Of a stretch of DNA of 64,000 bases, positions 15,001 through 21,500 are shown in pieces. The number at the start of each line of letters is the position of its first letter. The first letter of the stretch is position 1. The DNA lies in assembly GCF_019679435.2 (NCBI RefSeq), contig NZ_CP139781.1:4001753-4065752 (forward strand), read 5' to 3'. The stretch is from Actomonas aquatica. Lineage in GTDB: Bacteria > Verrucomicrobiota > Verrucomicrobiia > Opitutales > Opitutaceae. The notes beneath the pieces are model-generated. The model was not told where the DNA came from, made no database searches, and saw nothing but the letters and a program-made list of their open reading frames with translations. The position numbers and the translations under genes are program-made.

Positions 15001-15422
15001 TGAACGTGGGCCGGGTGCAGACCACCGGTCGGGTGGACCTGGAAGCGGCCGGCACGCTGACGGTTGAAGAAGTGGTCGGCGGCGCAGGCGCCGTGAACCT
15101 GACCAGCACGGGCAGCTTCATCGAAATGACCGAGCGCATCTCCACGGGCACTGGAGCGATCACCCTGTGGGCCTACGGGGACGCCAAGCTGCACACCCTC
15201 AGCTCCTCCTCCGGCCTGATCAAAGTCACCTCCCAGACCGGCTCGATCACCAGAACCACCTCCGGCACCAACATCTTCGCTTCGGTTGCTCCGCAGCTGA
15301 CGATTATGGCGGCCGGCAAGGTGATCGACCTCACCGTGGAGTCCGACACGGTCGTCGTGAATGGAACGACGGTCTACCGTCGTCCGCCGTCCCTCACCAT
15401 CAACATCTACGTCGTTCTCTAG
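3..15422 (+). CDS. Giant beta-strand-repeat surface protein, 5'-truncated by the window
   Basis: The frame is open from base 3, so the true start lies upstream; 5139 residues are visible. The protein is almost wholly Ser/Thr/Gly/Ala/Asp-rich short beta-strand repeats of filamentous-haemagglutinin/beta-helix style. Roughly residues 660-3500 are about thirteen long-period units of 221 residues, each with an 'IDDVAV' motif, 'GDGNIVLVTGGDLLINDGTA' and 'DAGDAFGGED'. The last 850 or so residues change to short 25-35-residue repeats. No cysteine was seen and lysine is very rare. The tail ends 'TINIYVVL' with no membrane anchor, LPXTG, PEP-CTERM or barrel. From base 531 to 15286 it appears identical to the next giant gene. 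An extracellular adhesin or matrix role is inferred from repeat style. The N-terminus, perhaps with a LEPR-XLL motif like its paralogue, is not visible. Confidence 0.85.
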   Translation, partial: NANVSTGDAATITYTADTAGIIMADGTTTTTVTGDITYTAATNVALSRLLSTDGNLTVTATAGAITDNTLAESTNLSTSALATLTAATGIGATGAADIDTAVGSLTGRNTTSGGIVIEEDDALTITPAGLINDASGQPIILTTEAGTLTITGVITATGAGKIRLSVAGATSDIITSAAISTGSGPISLIAARSINLNAGTSIATTGAGTIDLEATAGSLTLSDNVAVTTAGGNIRLLAQIDVTLSGLNAASGNISVTATTGSIADAGETLTDLTATATRLWAAIGIGTADAIDTNIATLAAAATTGGIRISEEDDLTIGTVAAVPVSRVTTADTTTTATNTASTSDLEATTGATEITSLAGSILLTDGVDADTRAIQSTTGDITLTAANNITFEASIESTSGNLSLTAQTGGIIDNTVTETALLITTTDATLTAATGIGSANAADIDTTVGRITLTNTTSGGIFIHETATLTLLGAQTQAGNGPISILVTTGDLLTTGAVTAHGSGNIFIQAAAGNATLQADHTSTSGHLTVLAAQTLTLEADLSTGTTGTVDLEANAISAIATADITTADGDVRLLATTNIILGGVITTNTEVSLTATTGSITDVDTDNTVDIVSNKLRIVAGVGAGESTNHLETTTGTLSARATSGGLFLTETDALIIDDVAVTVQKVGVDTGVTPTTDATQSDLITTAGNGSIVLITGGDLTLEDGTATANNRAIEANGTGNILLSTTGTITANADTLAGTGHISVIASDTITLNATADIETGGTGTINLEATSGSITQADNSRITSATGDIRLLANVDVTLGGITTDANASVTASTGQVVDAGDVSGGEDINAVGLRMVAGLGIAGATTHLETQVTTLTARATSGGIYLTETDSLGIDDVAVTIQQVDTDATVDPVTDATQSDVMTTAGDGNIVLVTGGDLLINDGTAATDDIGVQADGAGNILLSTTGTITSNVDVNSTTGHITLIASNSISLTDTADVRTGGTGTINLEATTGSITQDDNSRIISDAGEIRLLANVNITLGGITTNTDASLTATTGSIIDAGDAFGGEDVIAAGLRLVAGLGIAGPTTHLETQVTTLTARATSGGIYLTETDSLTIDDVAVTIQQVDTDATVDPVTDATQSDVMTTAGDGNIVLVTGGDLLINDGTAATDDIGVQADGAGNILLSTTGTITSNVDVNSTTGHITLVASDSISLTDSADIRTDGGAGTINLEATTGSITQDDNSRIISNTGEVRLIANVNITLGGITTNTDASLTATTGSIIDAGDAFGGEDVNALGLRLWAGLGIGGANTHIETAVTTLTARATSGGIYLTETDSLTIDDVAVTIQQVDTDATIDPVTDVTQSDVFTTGGDGNIVLITGGDLLINDGTAATDDTGVQAHGAGNILLSTTGTITSHVDVNSTTGHITLIASDSISLTDSADIRTGGTGTINLEATTGSITQDDNSRIISDAGEIRLLANVNIVLGGITTNTDASLTATTGSITDAGDAFGGEDVIAVGLRLVAGIGIAGPTTHIETLITTLSARATSGGIYLTETDSLTIDDVAVTIQQVDTDATIDPVTDATQSDVMTTAGDGNIVLVTGGDLLINDGTALTDDIGVQADGAGNILLSTTGTITSNVDVNSTTGHITLVASDSISLTDTADIRTGGTGTINLEATTGSITQDDNSRLITANGDIRLLANVNIVLGGITTNVNASLTATNGSITDAGDVSGGEDVNAAGLRLWAAIGAGESSAHLETAVDTLSARATSGGVFIDETDALVIDDVAVTIQQVDTDATVDPVTDATQSDVMTTAGDGNIVLVTGGDLLINDGTAAADNAGIAAHGTGNILLSTTGTITSNVDISSGTGHISLIASDSITLNATVDVTTAGTGTINLEATTGSITQADNSRLTTADGDIRLLANVDITLGGLTTNVNASLTATTGSIIDAGDAFGGEDINAAGLRMVAGIGIAGPTTHLETAVTTLTARATSGGIYLTETDSLTIDDVSVTIEQVDTDATTDTVTDATQSDVMTTAGDGSIVLVTGGDLMINDGTAATDDIGVQADGAGNILLSTTGTITSNVDVNSTTGHITLVASDSISLTDTADIRTGGTGTVNLEATTGSITQDDNSRIISATGDIRLLANVDITLGGITTGVNASLTATTGSITDAGDAFGNEDIIAAGLRMVAGIGIAGPTTHIETAVTTLTARATSGGIYLTETDSLTIDDVSVTIEQVDTDATTDTVTDATQSDVMTTAGDGNIVLITGGDLLINDGTALTDDIGVQADGAGNILLSTTGTITSNVDVNSTTGHITLVASDSISLTDTADIRTGGTGTVNLEATTGSITQDDNSRIISVSGDIRLLANVDITLGGITTNVNASLTATTGSIIDAGDAFGGEDIIAAGLRMVAGIGIAGPTTHIETLVTTLTARATSGGIYLTETDSLTIDDVAVTIQQVDTDATIDPVTDVTQSDVMTTAGDGDIILVTGGDLLINDGTAATDDTGISADGAGDILLSTTGTITSNVDITSGTGHITLVASDSISLTDSADIRTGGTGTINLEATTGSITQDDNSRIISDTGEVRLVADIDIVLGGITTNTDASLTATTGSITDAGDVSGGEDIIASGLRLVAGLGIGGANTHIETAVTTLTARATSGGIYLTETDSLTLDDVAVTIEQVDTDATTDSVTDATQSDVMTTAGDGNIVLVTGGDLLINDGTAATDDIGVQADGAGNILLSTTGTITSNVDVNSTTGHITLVASDSISLTDSADIRTGGTGTINLEATTGSITQDDNSRIVSATGDIRLFANVDITLGGITTGVNASLTATTGSITDAGDAAGGEDVIAAGLRLVAGLGIGGATTHLETQVTTLTARATSGGIYLTETDALTIDDVAVTIEQVATDATTATVNDATQSDVMTTAGDGDIILVTGGDLMINDGTAATDDTGISADGAGDILLSTTGTITSNVDITSGTGHITLVASDSISLTDSADIRTGGTGTINLEATTGSITQDDNSRIISVSGDIRLLANVNITLGGITTDANASVTASTGQVVDAGDVSGGEDVNAAGLRLVAGLGIGGANTHLETAVDTLTARATSGGIYLTETDALTIDDVAVTIEQVDTDATTATVTDATQSDVMTTAGDGSIVLITGGDLLINDGTALTDDIGVQADGAGNVLLSTTGTITSNVDVNSATGHITLVASDSISLTDSADLRTGGTGTINLEATAGSITQADNSRIISAAGDIRLAANVNITLGGITTDANASLTATTGSITDAGDVSGGEDVIAAGLRLVAGLGIGGATTHLETAVDTLTARATSGGIYLTETDSLVIDDVAVSIEQVGTDATTATVNDVAQSDVITTAGNGAIVLSTGGDLTLNDGTAAADNTALSAHGTGNVLLQTSAGSITANADLLSGTGHVTLTSADSITFTATADLRTAGTITLTAQTGAITQADDSRIASTAGAIQLSAATDITLGGLTTTGNVAVTATTGSILDAGDAFGGEDILASGLRLWAGTGIGGATTHLEINATTLTATATSGGLYLSETDTLTIGTVTVTTQAVDSAAGITAVTATAQSGLSTTAGDGNVVLATGGALTVTTAVTTHGAGNLLLATTGSIAIAANLASTSGHLTLTATDSITLAAATTVTTGGTGTLTAIATTGAITQADDSRFITATGDIALTAATDLTLGGLTTDANASLTATTGSVLDAGDAFGDEDVIAAGLRLTAGLGAGTSTDTLETAVTTLAATATSGGLFLLETDGLTIGTVATTTQTVGTDATTTTTTTTDLTGLSTTAGSGAIVLTTGGDLTLSAPVTTAAAGNVLLAVTGTLTADAVISSTTGHLTLTATDTLALNANLSTAGTVTVTATTFTQTDGTRITTTGDVAIETTGDLTLAGITSSGNVALTAGNIFDGGDTGGADVVASGLRAVATDGIGSATDALETTLATLAATATGGGIHLSNTTALTVGSVAVSTAQVGTDGTTTAADLAALAGVTTTAADGVIALTTAGTLTISAEVTAHGAGTIALTTTTGDIALGALVSSTSGDLTLNAAARVLDTTATETPLLITTGALDLTATGGLGQTGLGDLDVSASSLSLTNNGAGSIYLKSHATTTLSATSLTPSGSLFFTQATGNLTVGGALTVAQGNLTLRGAGTIALNNAPVSAAGTITIQGGTVTATASSLTSTAGDIKLAAASSLSLDASSSLTAAGDLSIVSGGNATLAQASTPGLLDIRVAGNLSRAGGELQSNQLRLTVGGSAGSSGNPIITRTSGTADVRVSGATYILEQNALSAGRGGVTLATTSGGSSVLNVAGGSLTSTGGGITATGSGTLILQSGGSLTIGTSVTSNSGSITVNAGSIVDGTGDEGALFVTPNGTLTLNASSGIGSAGSGDIDFTAAAVGASTSTGNLNLSTTGSTTTTGLTVGSGSGTLQIAAGDDLTVSGTISHGGSGAVNVTASDNLNASGAITGGTGTVTVTAGTNANVGRVSTAGTGAVTVTAGGSLSTGQVSTATGTLDLNAGGTVTANGTVSSGSGRITVQGGGNVTTTTISSTSGNIGVSSTSGRIQTGSVSTGSAGTLTFNAATTLSTGALTSATGRIQLSSGGATTVNGAVNTTSGAFTLTSGGNATTGTLTSTTGAISVTAAGSATLGAITSQSGNVSLTAQGGSLTLSTVATGNAGTLTATAATTFTATSLTTGTGAINVTAAGNLTSGAISSQSGAVTARSTGGATQLSTVATSGAITLFGQTGLTVTGAITGGANAITLTSAAGAINAAGAVTGTGGLSATAATTLNLHSYTGAGAVSLQSGGNLQSGAISLTSGNIAVTSTSGSVTLGTVSTAGASTLTLQSAGALTTGALATQTGRISLTGGNTTTGAISTTTGALTVTAAGTFRATGALTTTSGAINLSATGNVTLGTVSSSTGAITLASTGGSLSVGNVVTTGAVDLDAQGNLVLTGTLQGGSGAVTLTSATGQVTLEGAVTTTTASLNLQSAGALVLRGGFTSTQGGTLSLRSTGSTVNVGRVQTTGRVDLEAAGTLTVEEVVGGAGAVNLTSTGSFIEMTERISTGTGAITLWAYGDAKLHTLSSSSGLIKVTSQTGSITRTTSGTNIFASVAPQLTIMAAGKVIDLTVESDTVVVNGTTVYRRPPSLTINIYVVL
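531..15286 (+). repeat. Copy 1 of a 14,756-bp direct duplication
   Basis: This block matches 20200-34955 at a constant offset of 19,669 bp. Every stretch compared was identical, and open frames match in length and sequence in all six frames. Just upstream there are four substitutions at 514-530, then a clean run to about 386, then increasing divergence (about 18 differences in 262-386). Upstream of 262 only the protein remains clearly similar. Downstream identity stops abruptly at 15286. Confidence 0.9.
1978..10560 (+). repeat. Tandem array of about thirteen 663-bp coding units (first giant)
   Basis: Units recur every 663 bp (once 666), marked by the codons for 'DDVAV' near 1980, 2640, 3300, 3966, 4629, 5295, 5955, 6620, 7282, 7945, 8608, 9271 and 9934. 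Each 221-residue unit holds several shorter beta-strand turns. Degenerate units follow to about 11900. The units differ from one another, so most of the array predates the large identical duplication. Confidence 0.85.
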
Positions 15423-15424
15423 CC

Positions 15425-15520
15425 ATGACCGTAGATGCCAAAAATTTACCTTCTTTTGCGTTGTCAGTGGCGAGTGCCGCCAGCTTCCTAAAACCCCTCA
15501 AGCGAGGAGAATACGTTTGA
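15425..15520 (+). CDS. Candidate 31-residue small protein between the two giant genes
   Basis: ATG lies two bases after the TAG stop of the upstream giant gene. The TGA stop overlaps the TTG start of the next gene as TTGA, so translation could be coupled on both sides. The product begins MTVDAKNLPSFALSV, has a mildly hydrophobic Ala/Ser/Leu middle and ends in a basic segment 'KPLKRGEYV'. Its ATG sits where the downstream propeller gene's ATG sits relative to the end of the second giant gene: both follow the shared 'tctacgtcgt' by 6-9 bases. It may therefore be the relic of a signal-peptide start left by duplication. The GAGGAGA that would serve the next gene lies inside it. No family was recognised, and it may be only a coupling device or chance ORF. 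Confidence 0.4.
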   Translation: MTVDAKNLPSFALSVASAASFLKPLKRGEYV

Positions 15521-18500
15521 TAAGCGGCACGCATAATACTTCACCCCGAAAGTCTGCCTTCCTTATCGAAGGGTTGGAGCAGCGCGTGTTGTTGTCTGCG
15601 ACGCCGATGGCCGTGCCGTTTGAGCCAGTCGTGCCGGTGGGTGCCGTTCAGGTCGAAAGCCCGATGTCCGAGACCTCCGCTGAAGTGATGGCGGCCACGG
15701 CAGGGGAGGATGTTTCGCTTTTCTCGCTGGCTGATCTGCCGACCATCGTAATGGAAGCCTCCACCGAGGACGACGCAGCGGCGGCCGGCGCGGATGTGGT
15801 GGGGGATGAGGGAAGCGTGGAAGGTGATGATGCTCCGGCGGTCGACGTGATCGATGAAAACGGTGCGGCTGACCCGACCGAGAGCACTGACGATGAGGTC
15901 GTGGTGGCGGATGATTCCGGCGCCGATTCCTCCGATGAGCCCACGACGATTGCAGACGACGAGCTGACGCAGCTCGCCGAATCGCTCTTTGGTCCGGGAG
16001 CCGGCGATACGACCACCATGATTGGCGGGATCGGCTCGGAAGTGATTCTGCAGGGGGAACACGAAGGCGAAACCGTGACCTTGCTCAGCGACAACACGCT
16101 GTTGGTCGGTGACGAGATCTTCATCCTTTCGCCGCTCCAGACCCAGAACCTCGTCATCTTGGGCGACGGTTCGACCACCACGATTTCCACCAACATTTCC
16201 GGCACAAGCCAGTCCATCAGCGATACGGTGGAGGTGGACGGTGATCGTTCGATCACGGCCACTGCTGGTAGCATCATCATCAGCAATCCCGGTGGCCAGA
16301 TTGATGGCAACGGTGCCGGCTTGGCCGATAGCCTTACCATGAGCGCGACGGGATCCATCTCGGTCGCCAATGGGGTCGGGCAGAACAAGGCCCTGCAAAA
16401 CCTGACAATGACCGCCGGCGGCTCCATTGACATCGGCGGAGCCACGACCCTCACCGGTAACCTCACGGTCAACAACGCCACCACCGTCCGCTTCCGTGGA
16501 GCGGTTACCATCACCGGAAATGTCGTTATCACCAAGGCAACTGACATCACCTTTGACGGGGCGGTGACGATCACCGGCAGCCTCACCATCGCCGAGGGTG
16601 CGTCCATCACGTTTAATGGTAACACTGCGGTGGCGGGCACGGTATCGATCGGAAGTGCGGTGGACTATACGAAGATCGCCTCGATCTACTTCGCCAACAA
16701 TGCCCGGTTCGATTTCGGCGGCCTCGCTTCGATCTACGTCAACGGCGCCATCACGTTCGGCAATGCCGTCGGTGGCCTCGGCGGCGCTTATACGCCCGAC
16801 GGCCTGACCATCGGTCTCAACGCCACGCTCACCTTTAACAACAATATCAATCTCGGATCTTCCTCCCCGTTCAGTGTGGTCAATGCCGCTGAGGTGACCC
16901 TGACGGGATCCCTCACCGCCGGTGATGTCACGATGAGCAACGTGGCGGGGAACCTGATCCTCGCGGCCACGACCACGGTCCGCTCCATCGACCTCACGTC
17001 CACCGGTTCTGGCGCTTCGACGTCGTTGCGGGTCAACACCCTCGAGGTGGGTGATGGCAATGCCATCTTGACCGCCAATCAGATCAATCTCCTCGGCACC
17101 ATTTCCGACACCGGCGCGCAGTCCACGCTGACCATCAAGCCCTACACGGTATCGCGTCCCATTGTCGTTGGGCAGTCCCCGCCGTCCACGACCACCCCGA
17201 CTTTCAATAACCGCCTCGACCTCGAGGCCAGTGAGATCGGCCTCATCCTGCCGGGCTTCGCAGAGGTCAACATCGGTGACGCAGCCGCGGGCACAGGCAC
17301 GGTTTATCTCGCCTATATGGGGTCGCAGATTTCCACCGGCGAGTATTACAACAAGACCCAGATTTTCGGTGGCGACATCATCGTCACCCGCGACCACGAC
17401 ATCAACGCCACCGTTCCCGAGTTCCGCCTCGTGGCCCGCACCGGCGACATCACCGTCAACGAGCGCATCGGCTACGCGGTCAACAACACCTCGGCCGATC
17501 GCAACGACTGGGTTCGCCTCGAAGCCGCCGGCGACATCATTGTCAACAAGGGCATCTACGCTCTGGACCGCATCTCCCTCACCGCAGGCCAGGGCACCGG
17601 CACGGGCACCATCACGGTTGCCTCCACTGGGTTCATTTACACCACCGGCACGACCGGTTCCAATCTCCGCATCGAACTCGTCGCCGGTCTCACCTCCGGC
17701 AACATCAACCTCGCCGCCCCGTCCGCCGAAGCCGCTCTCCTCAGCGCCGCCGGCGACAACAGCTCCATCGTCCTACTCGCCGCCTCCGGTTCGATCACTC
17801 AGACCGACGGCCGTCTCGTCGCCGAGCTCTTCACTGCCCAAAGCAGCGGAACCACTTCCGTCCGCACCACCGTCGAGCGGGTAGGGGCCGCGACCCTCGC
17901 CGGCGAGATCTTCGCCGATGCCACCCCGCGCACCATCGACGGTGTGCTCATCACCGGCAGCGGGGCCTTCGTCCAGACCGAGTCCGACGACGTTCAGGTC
18001 GACCAGATCACCACCCACACCGGTGGCATCGACCTCACGACCACGAACAGCGGCACCATCACGATCGATTCGATTATCTCCAATACCGGTGGCAGCGTGG
18101 TCCTGACCGCCGATGGCGCTATCGCCGACCTCACTCCGGCCAACGACGCAACGGCCAACATTTCCACCACCGGCAATCTCACCTTCACCGCTCAGACCGG
18201 AGTGGGTGCCACCGGTGATGCCGACCTCGATATCGCAGTCACCGGCGTCCAGGGCACCAATGCCGTATCCGGCGACATCGTGCTCCAAGACCCGAGCACC
18301 CTCACGATCTTCGGTGCCCTCGCCACCCTGGCCGGCAACGGCAACATTCAAGTCACCGCCGATGCCGGCACCCTCGCCGCCAACGCCGATGTCACCGCCC
18401 ACGGTTCCGGCAACCTCACGCTCACCGCTTCCACCGGCGCGCTTAACCAAGCCGCCTCCACCACCGCCAGCTCCACGTCGGGTAACCTCGACCTCGATGG

Positions 18501-21500
18501 CGATACAGTCACGCAGTCTGGCGCGCTGAGCACTGGTGACACTGGCACCATCGATGTGGATGCCGACGTCGGCGCCATCACCATGACCGACGGTGCGACC
18601 ACCGACACGGTCGACGGCGCCATCGCCTACACCGCCGCGACCAATGTCGACCTCAGCGACATCGAATCCGCCACCGGCAACCTGACGATCACCGCCACCG
18701 CCGGTTCGATCACCGACAATACCGCCGCCGAGACCGCCAATCTCACCACCACCGGCGACACCGTGCTTACCGCCGATACAGGCATCGGTGGATCCGGCGC
18801 CGCCGACATCGACACCACCATCGCGACCCTCGCCGCCACCAATAATACCAGCGGCGACATCGTCATTCAGGAGTCCGATGGTCTCGTCATCAATGGCACC
18901 GGTGTCCGCACCCTCGCTGGCGACGGCAACATCGACATCGACGTCGACGCCGGCGCTCTCACCAACGACGCCGTCGTCACCGCCCACGGTGCCGGCACCA
19001 TCACCCTCAACACCGACGCCGGCGCCTACACCGCCAACGCCAACGTCTCCTCGACTTCCGGCGCCATCGCGGTCACCGCCGACTCCGTCGCCCAAAACGC
19101 CGACGTCACCACCACCACCGGCACCATCGATGTCACCGCCGACACCGCCGACGTGGTCATGCAGGATGGCACCACCACCTCGACCACCACGGGGGCCATC
19201 ACCGTCGGCGCCGCCACCGACATCGACCTTTCCGTTATCAACTCTACCAGCGGTGACCTCACCCTGACTGCCACGGCTGGTGCCATCACCGACAATACCG
19301 CCGCCGAGACCGCCAACCTCATCACCACGGGCCAAGCCACCCTCACGGCTGCCACGGGCATGGGATCCGGTGGCGGGGATGCCGACATCGACACGACCCT
19401 CTCCACCCTCGCGGCGACCAATACCACGAGCGGCAACATCTTCGTCCACGAGACCGACGGCCTTATCATCAACGGCACCGGCCTCCGCACCCTCGATGGC
19501 AACGGCAACATCGACGTCGATGTTGATGCCGGTGACCTCACTGTCGACAGCGTGGTGACCGCCCACGGCTCCGGTTACGTCACCCTTAATACCGACGTCG
19601 GCACCTTCACCTTCAACGCCGCCGTTTCCTCGACCTCCGGCGACCTCACCTTCTCGGCCGACGATATCGCCCAAAACGCCGACGCCAGCACCTCCATCGG
19701 TGCCATCGTTTATACTGCCGATGTCGCCAACATCACCATGGCCGATGGCACGACCACGTCGACCACCACGGGCACCATCACTTTCACCGCCGCCGACTCT
19801 ATTAATCTGTCCGCCGTTACCTCCACGTCGGGCAACCTGGATCTCGAAGCCACCGCCGGCGCGATCACCGACAACACCTTGGCCGAGGACGCCAACCTCT
19901 CGACGTCCGGTTTGGCTGAGCTCCTTGCGGCGACGGGCATTGGAGCGACGGGAGCAGCAGACATCGACACGGCGGTGGGTTCGCTCACGGGCCGCAACAC
20001 GACCAGCGGTGGAATCGTGATCGAAGAAGACGACGCGCTGACGATCACGCCGGCCGGCCTGATCAACGACGCGAGCGGGCAGCCGATCATCCTGACGACG
20101 GAAGCGGGCACGCTGACGATCACGGGCGTGATCACGGCGACGGGCGCGGGCAAGATCCGCCTGAGCGTGGCCGGAGCGACGTCGGACCTCATCACCAGCG
20201 CCGCGATCAGCACGGGCAGCGGCCCGATCAGCCTGATCGCCGCGCGCAGCATCAATCTCAATGCCGGCACCTCGATCGCCACGACCGGCGCCGGCACGAT
20301 CGACCTCGAAGCGACGGCCGGCTCGCTCACCCTCTCCGACAACGTGGCAGTGACCACCGCCGGCGGAAACATCCGCTTGCTGGCGCAAATCGACGTGACG
20401 CTGTCGGGCCTGAACGCGGCGAGCGGCAACATCTCGGTGACGGCGACGACCGGCTCGATCGCCGACGCCGGCGAAACCCTCACCGACCTCACCGCGACGG
20501 CCACGCGCCTGTGGGCGGCGATCGGCATCGGCACGGCCGACGCGATCGACACGAACATCGCGACCCTGGCCGCCGCCGCGACGACCGGTGGCATCCGGAT
20601 CAGCGAGGAAGACGACCTCACCATTGGCACCGTGGCCGCCGTGCCGGTCAGCCGCGTGACGACGGCCGACACGACCACGACCGCGACCAATACCGCGTCG
20701 ACCTCGGACCTCGAAGCGACGACCGGCGCCACCGAGATCACCTCGCTGGCCGGCTCGATCCTGCTGACCGACGGGGTGGACGCCGACACCCGCGCGATCC
20801 AGTCGACGACCGGCGACATCACGCTGACCGCGGCGAACAACATCACCTTCGAAGCCTCGATCGAATCGACCTCGGGCAACCTGAGTCTGACCGCGCAGAC
20901 CGGCGGTATCATCGACAACACGGTCACCGAAACCGCGCTGCTGATCACCACGACCGACGCGACGCTCACCGCGGCGACCGGCATCGGCAGCGCGAACGCG
21001 GCCGACATCGATACGACGGTCGGGCGCATCACCCTCACCAACACGACCAGCGGCGGCATCTTCATCCACGAAACCGCCACGCTGACCCTCCTCGGTGCGC
21101 AGACCCAAGCCGGCAACGGCCCGATCTCGATCCTGGTCACGACCGGCGACCTGCTCACCACCGGCGCAGTCACCGCGCACGGCTCGGGCAATATCTTCAT
21201 CCAAGCGGCCGCCGGCAACGCGACCCTGCAAGCCGACCACACGTCCACCAGCGGCCACCTCACCGTCCTCGCCGCCCAGACCCTCACCCTCGAAGCGGAC
21301 CTCAGCACCGGCACGACCGGCACGGTGGACTTGGAAGCCAACGCGATCAGCGCCATCGCCACGGCCGACATCACCACGGCCGACGGCGACGTCCGCCTGC
21401 TCGCCACCACCAACATTATCCTCGGCGGCGTCATCACGACCAACACCGAGGTCTCACTCACCGCGACCACCGGCTCGATCACCGACGTCGATACCGACAA

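Noticed and set aside
15167-15424. Longer version of the small ORF starting at 15167
   Set aside because: This part overlaps the end of the first giant gene in another frame and looks like shadow coding; only the part from 15425 is plausible.
15361-15516. In-frame ATG at 15361 as start of the second giant protein
   Set aside because: It lies inside the previous gene and gives a non-secreted, Arg/Ser-rich extension. TTG 15517 has a good ribosome-binding site and correct motif position.
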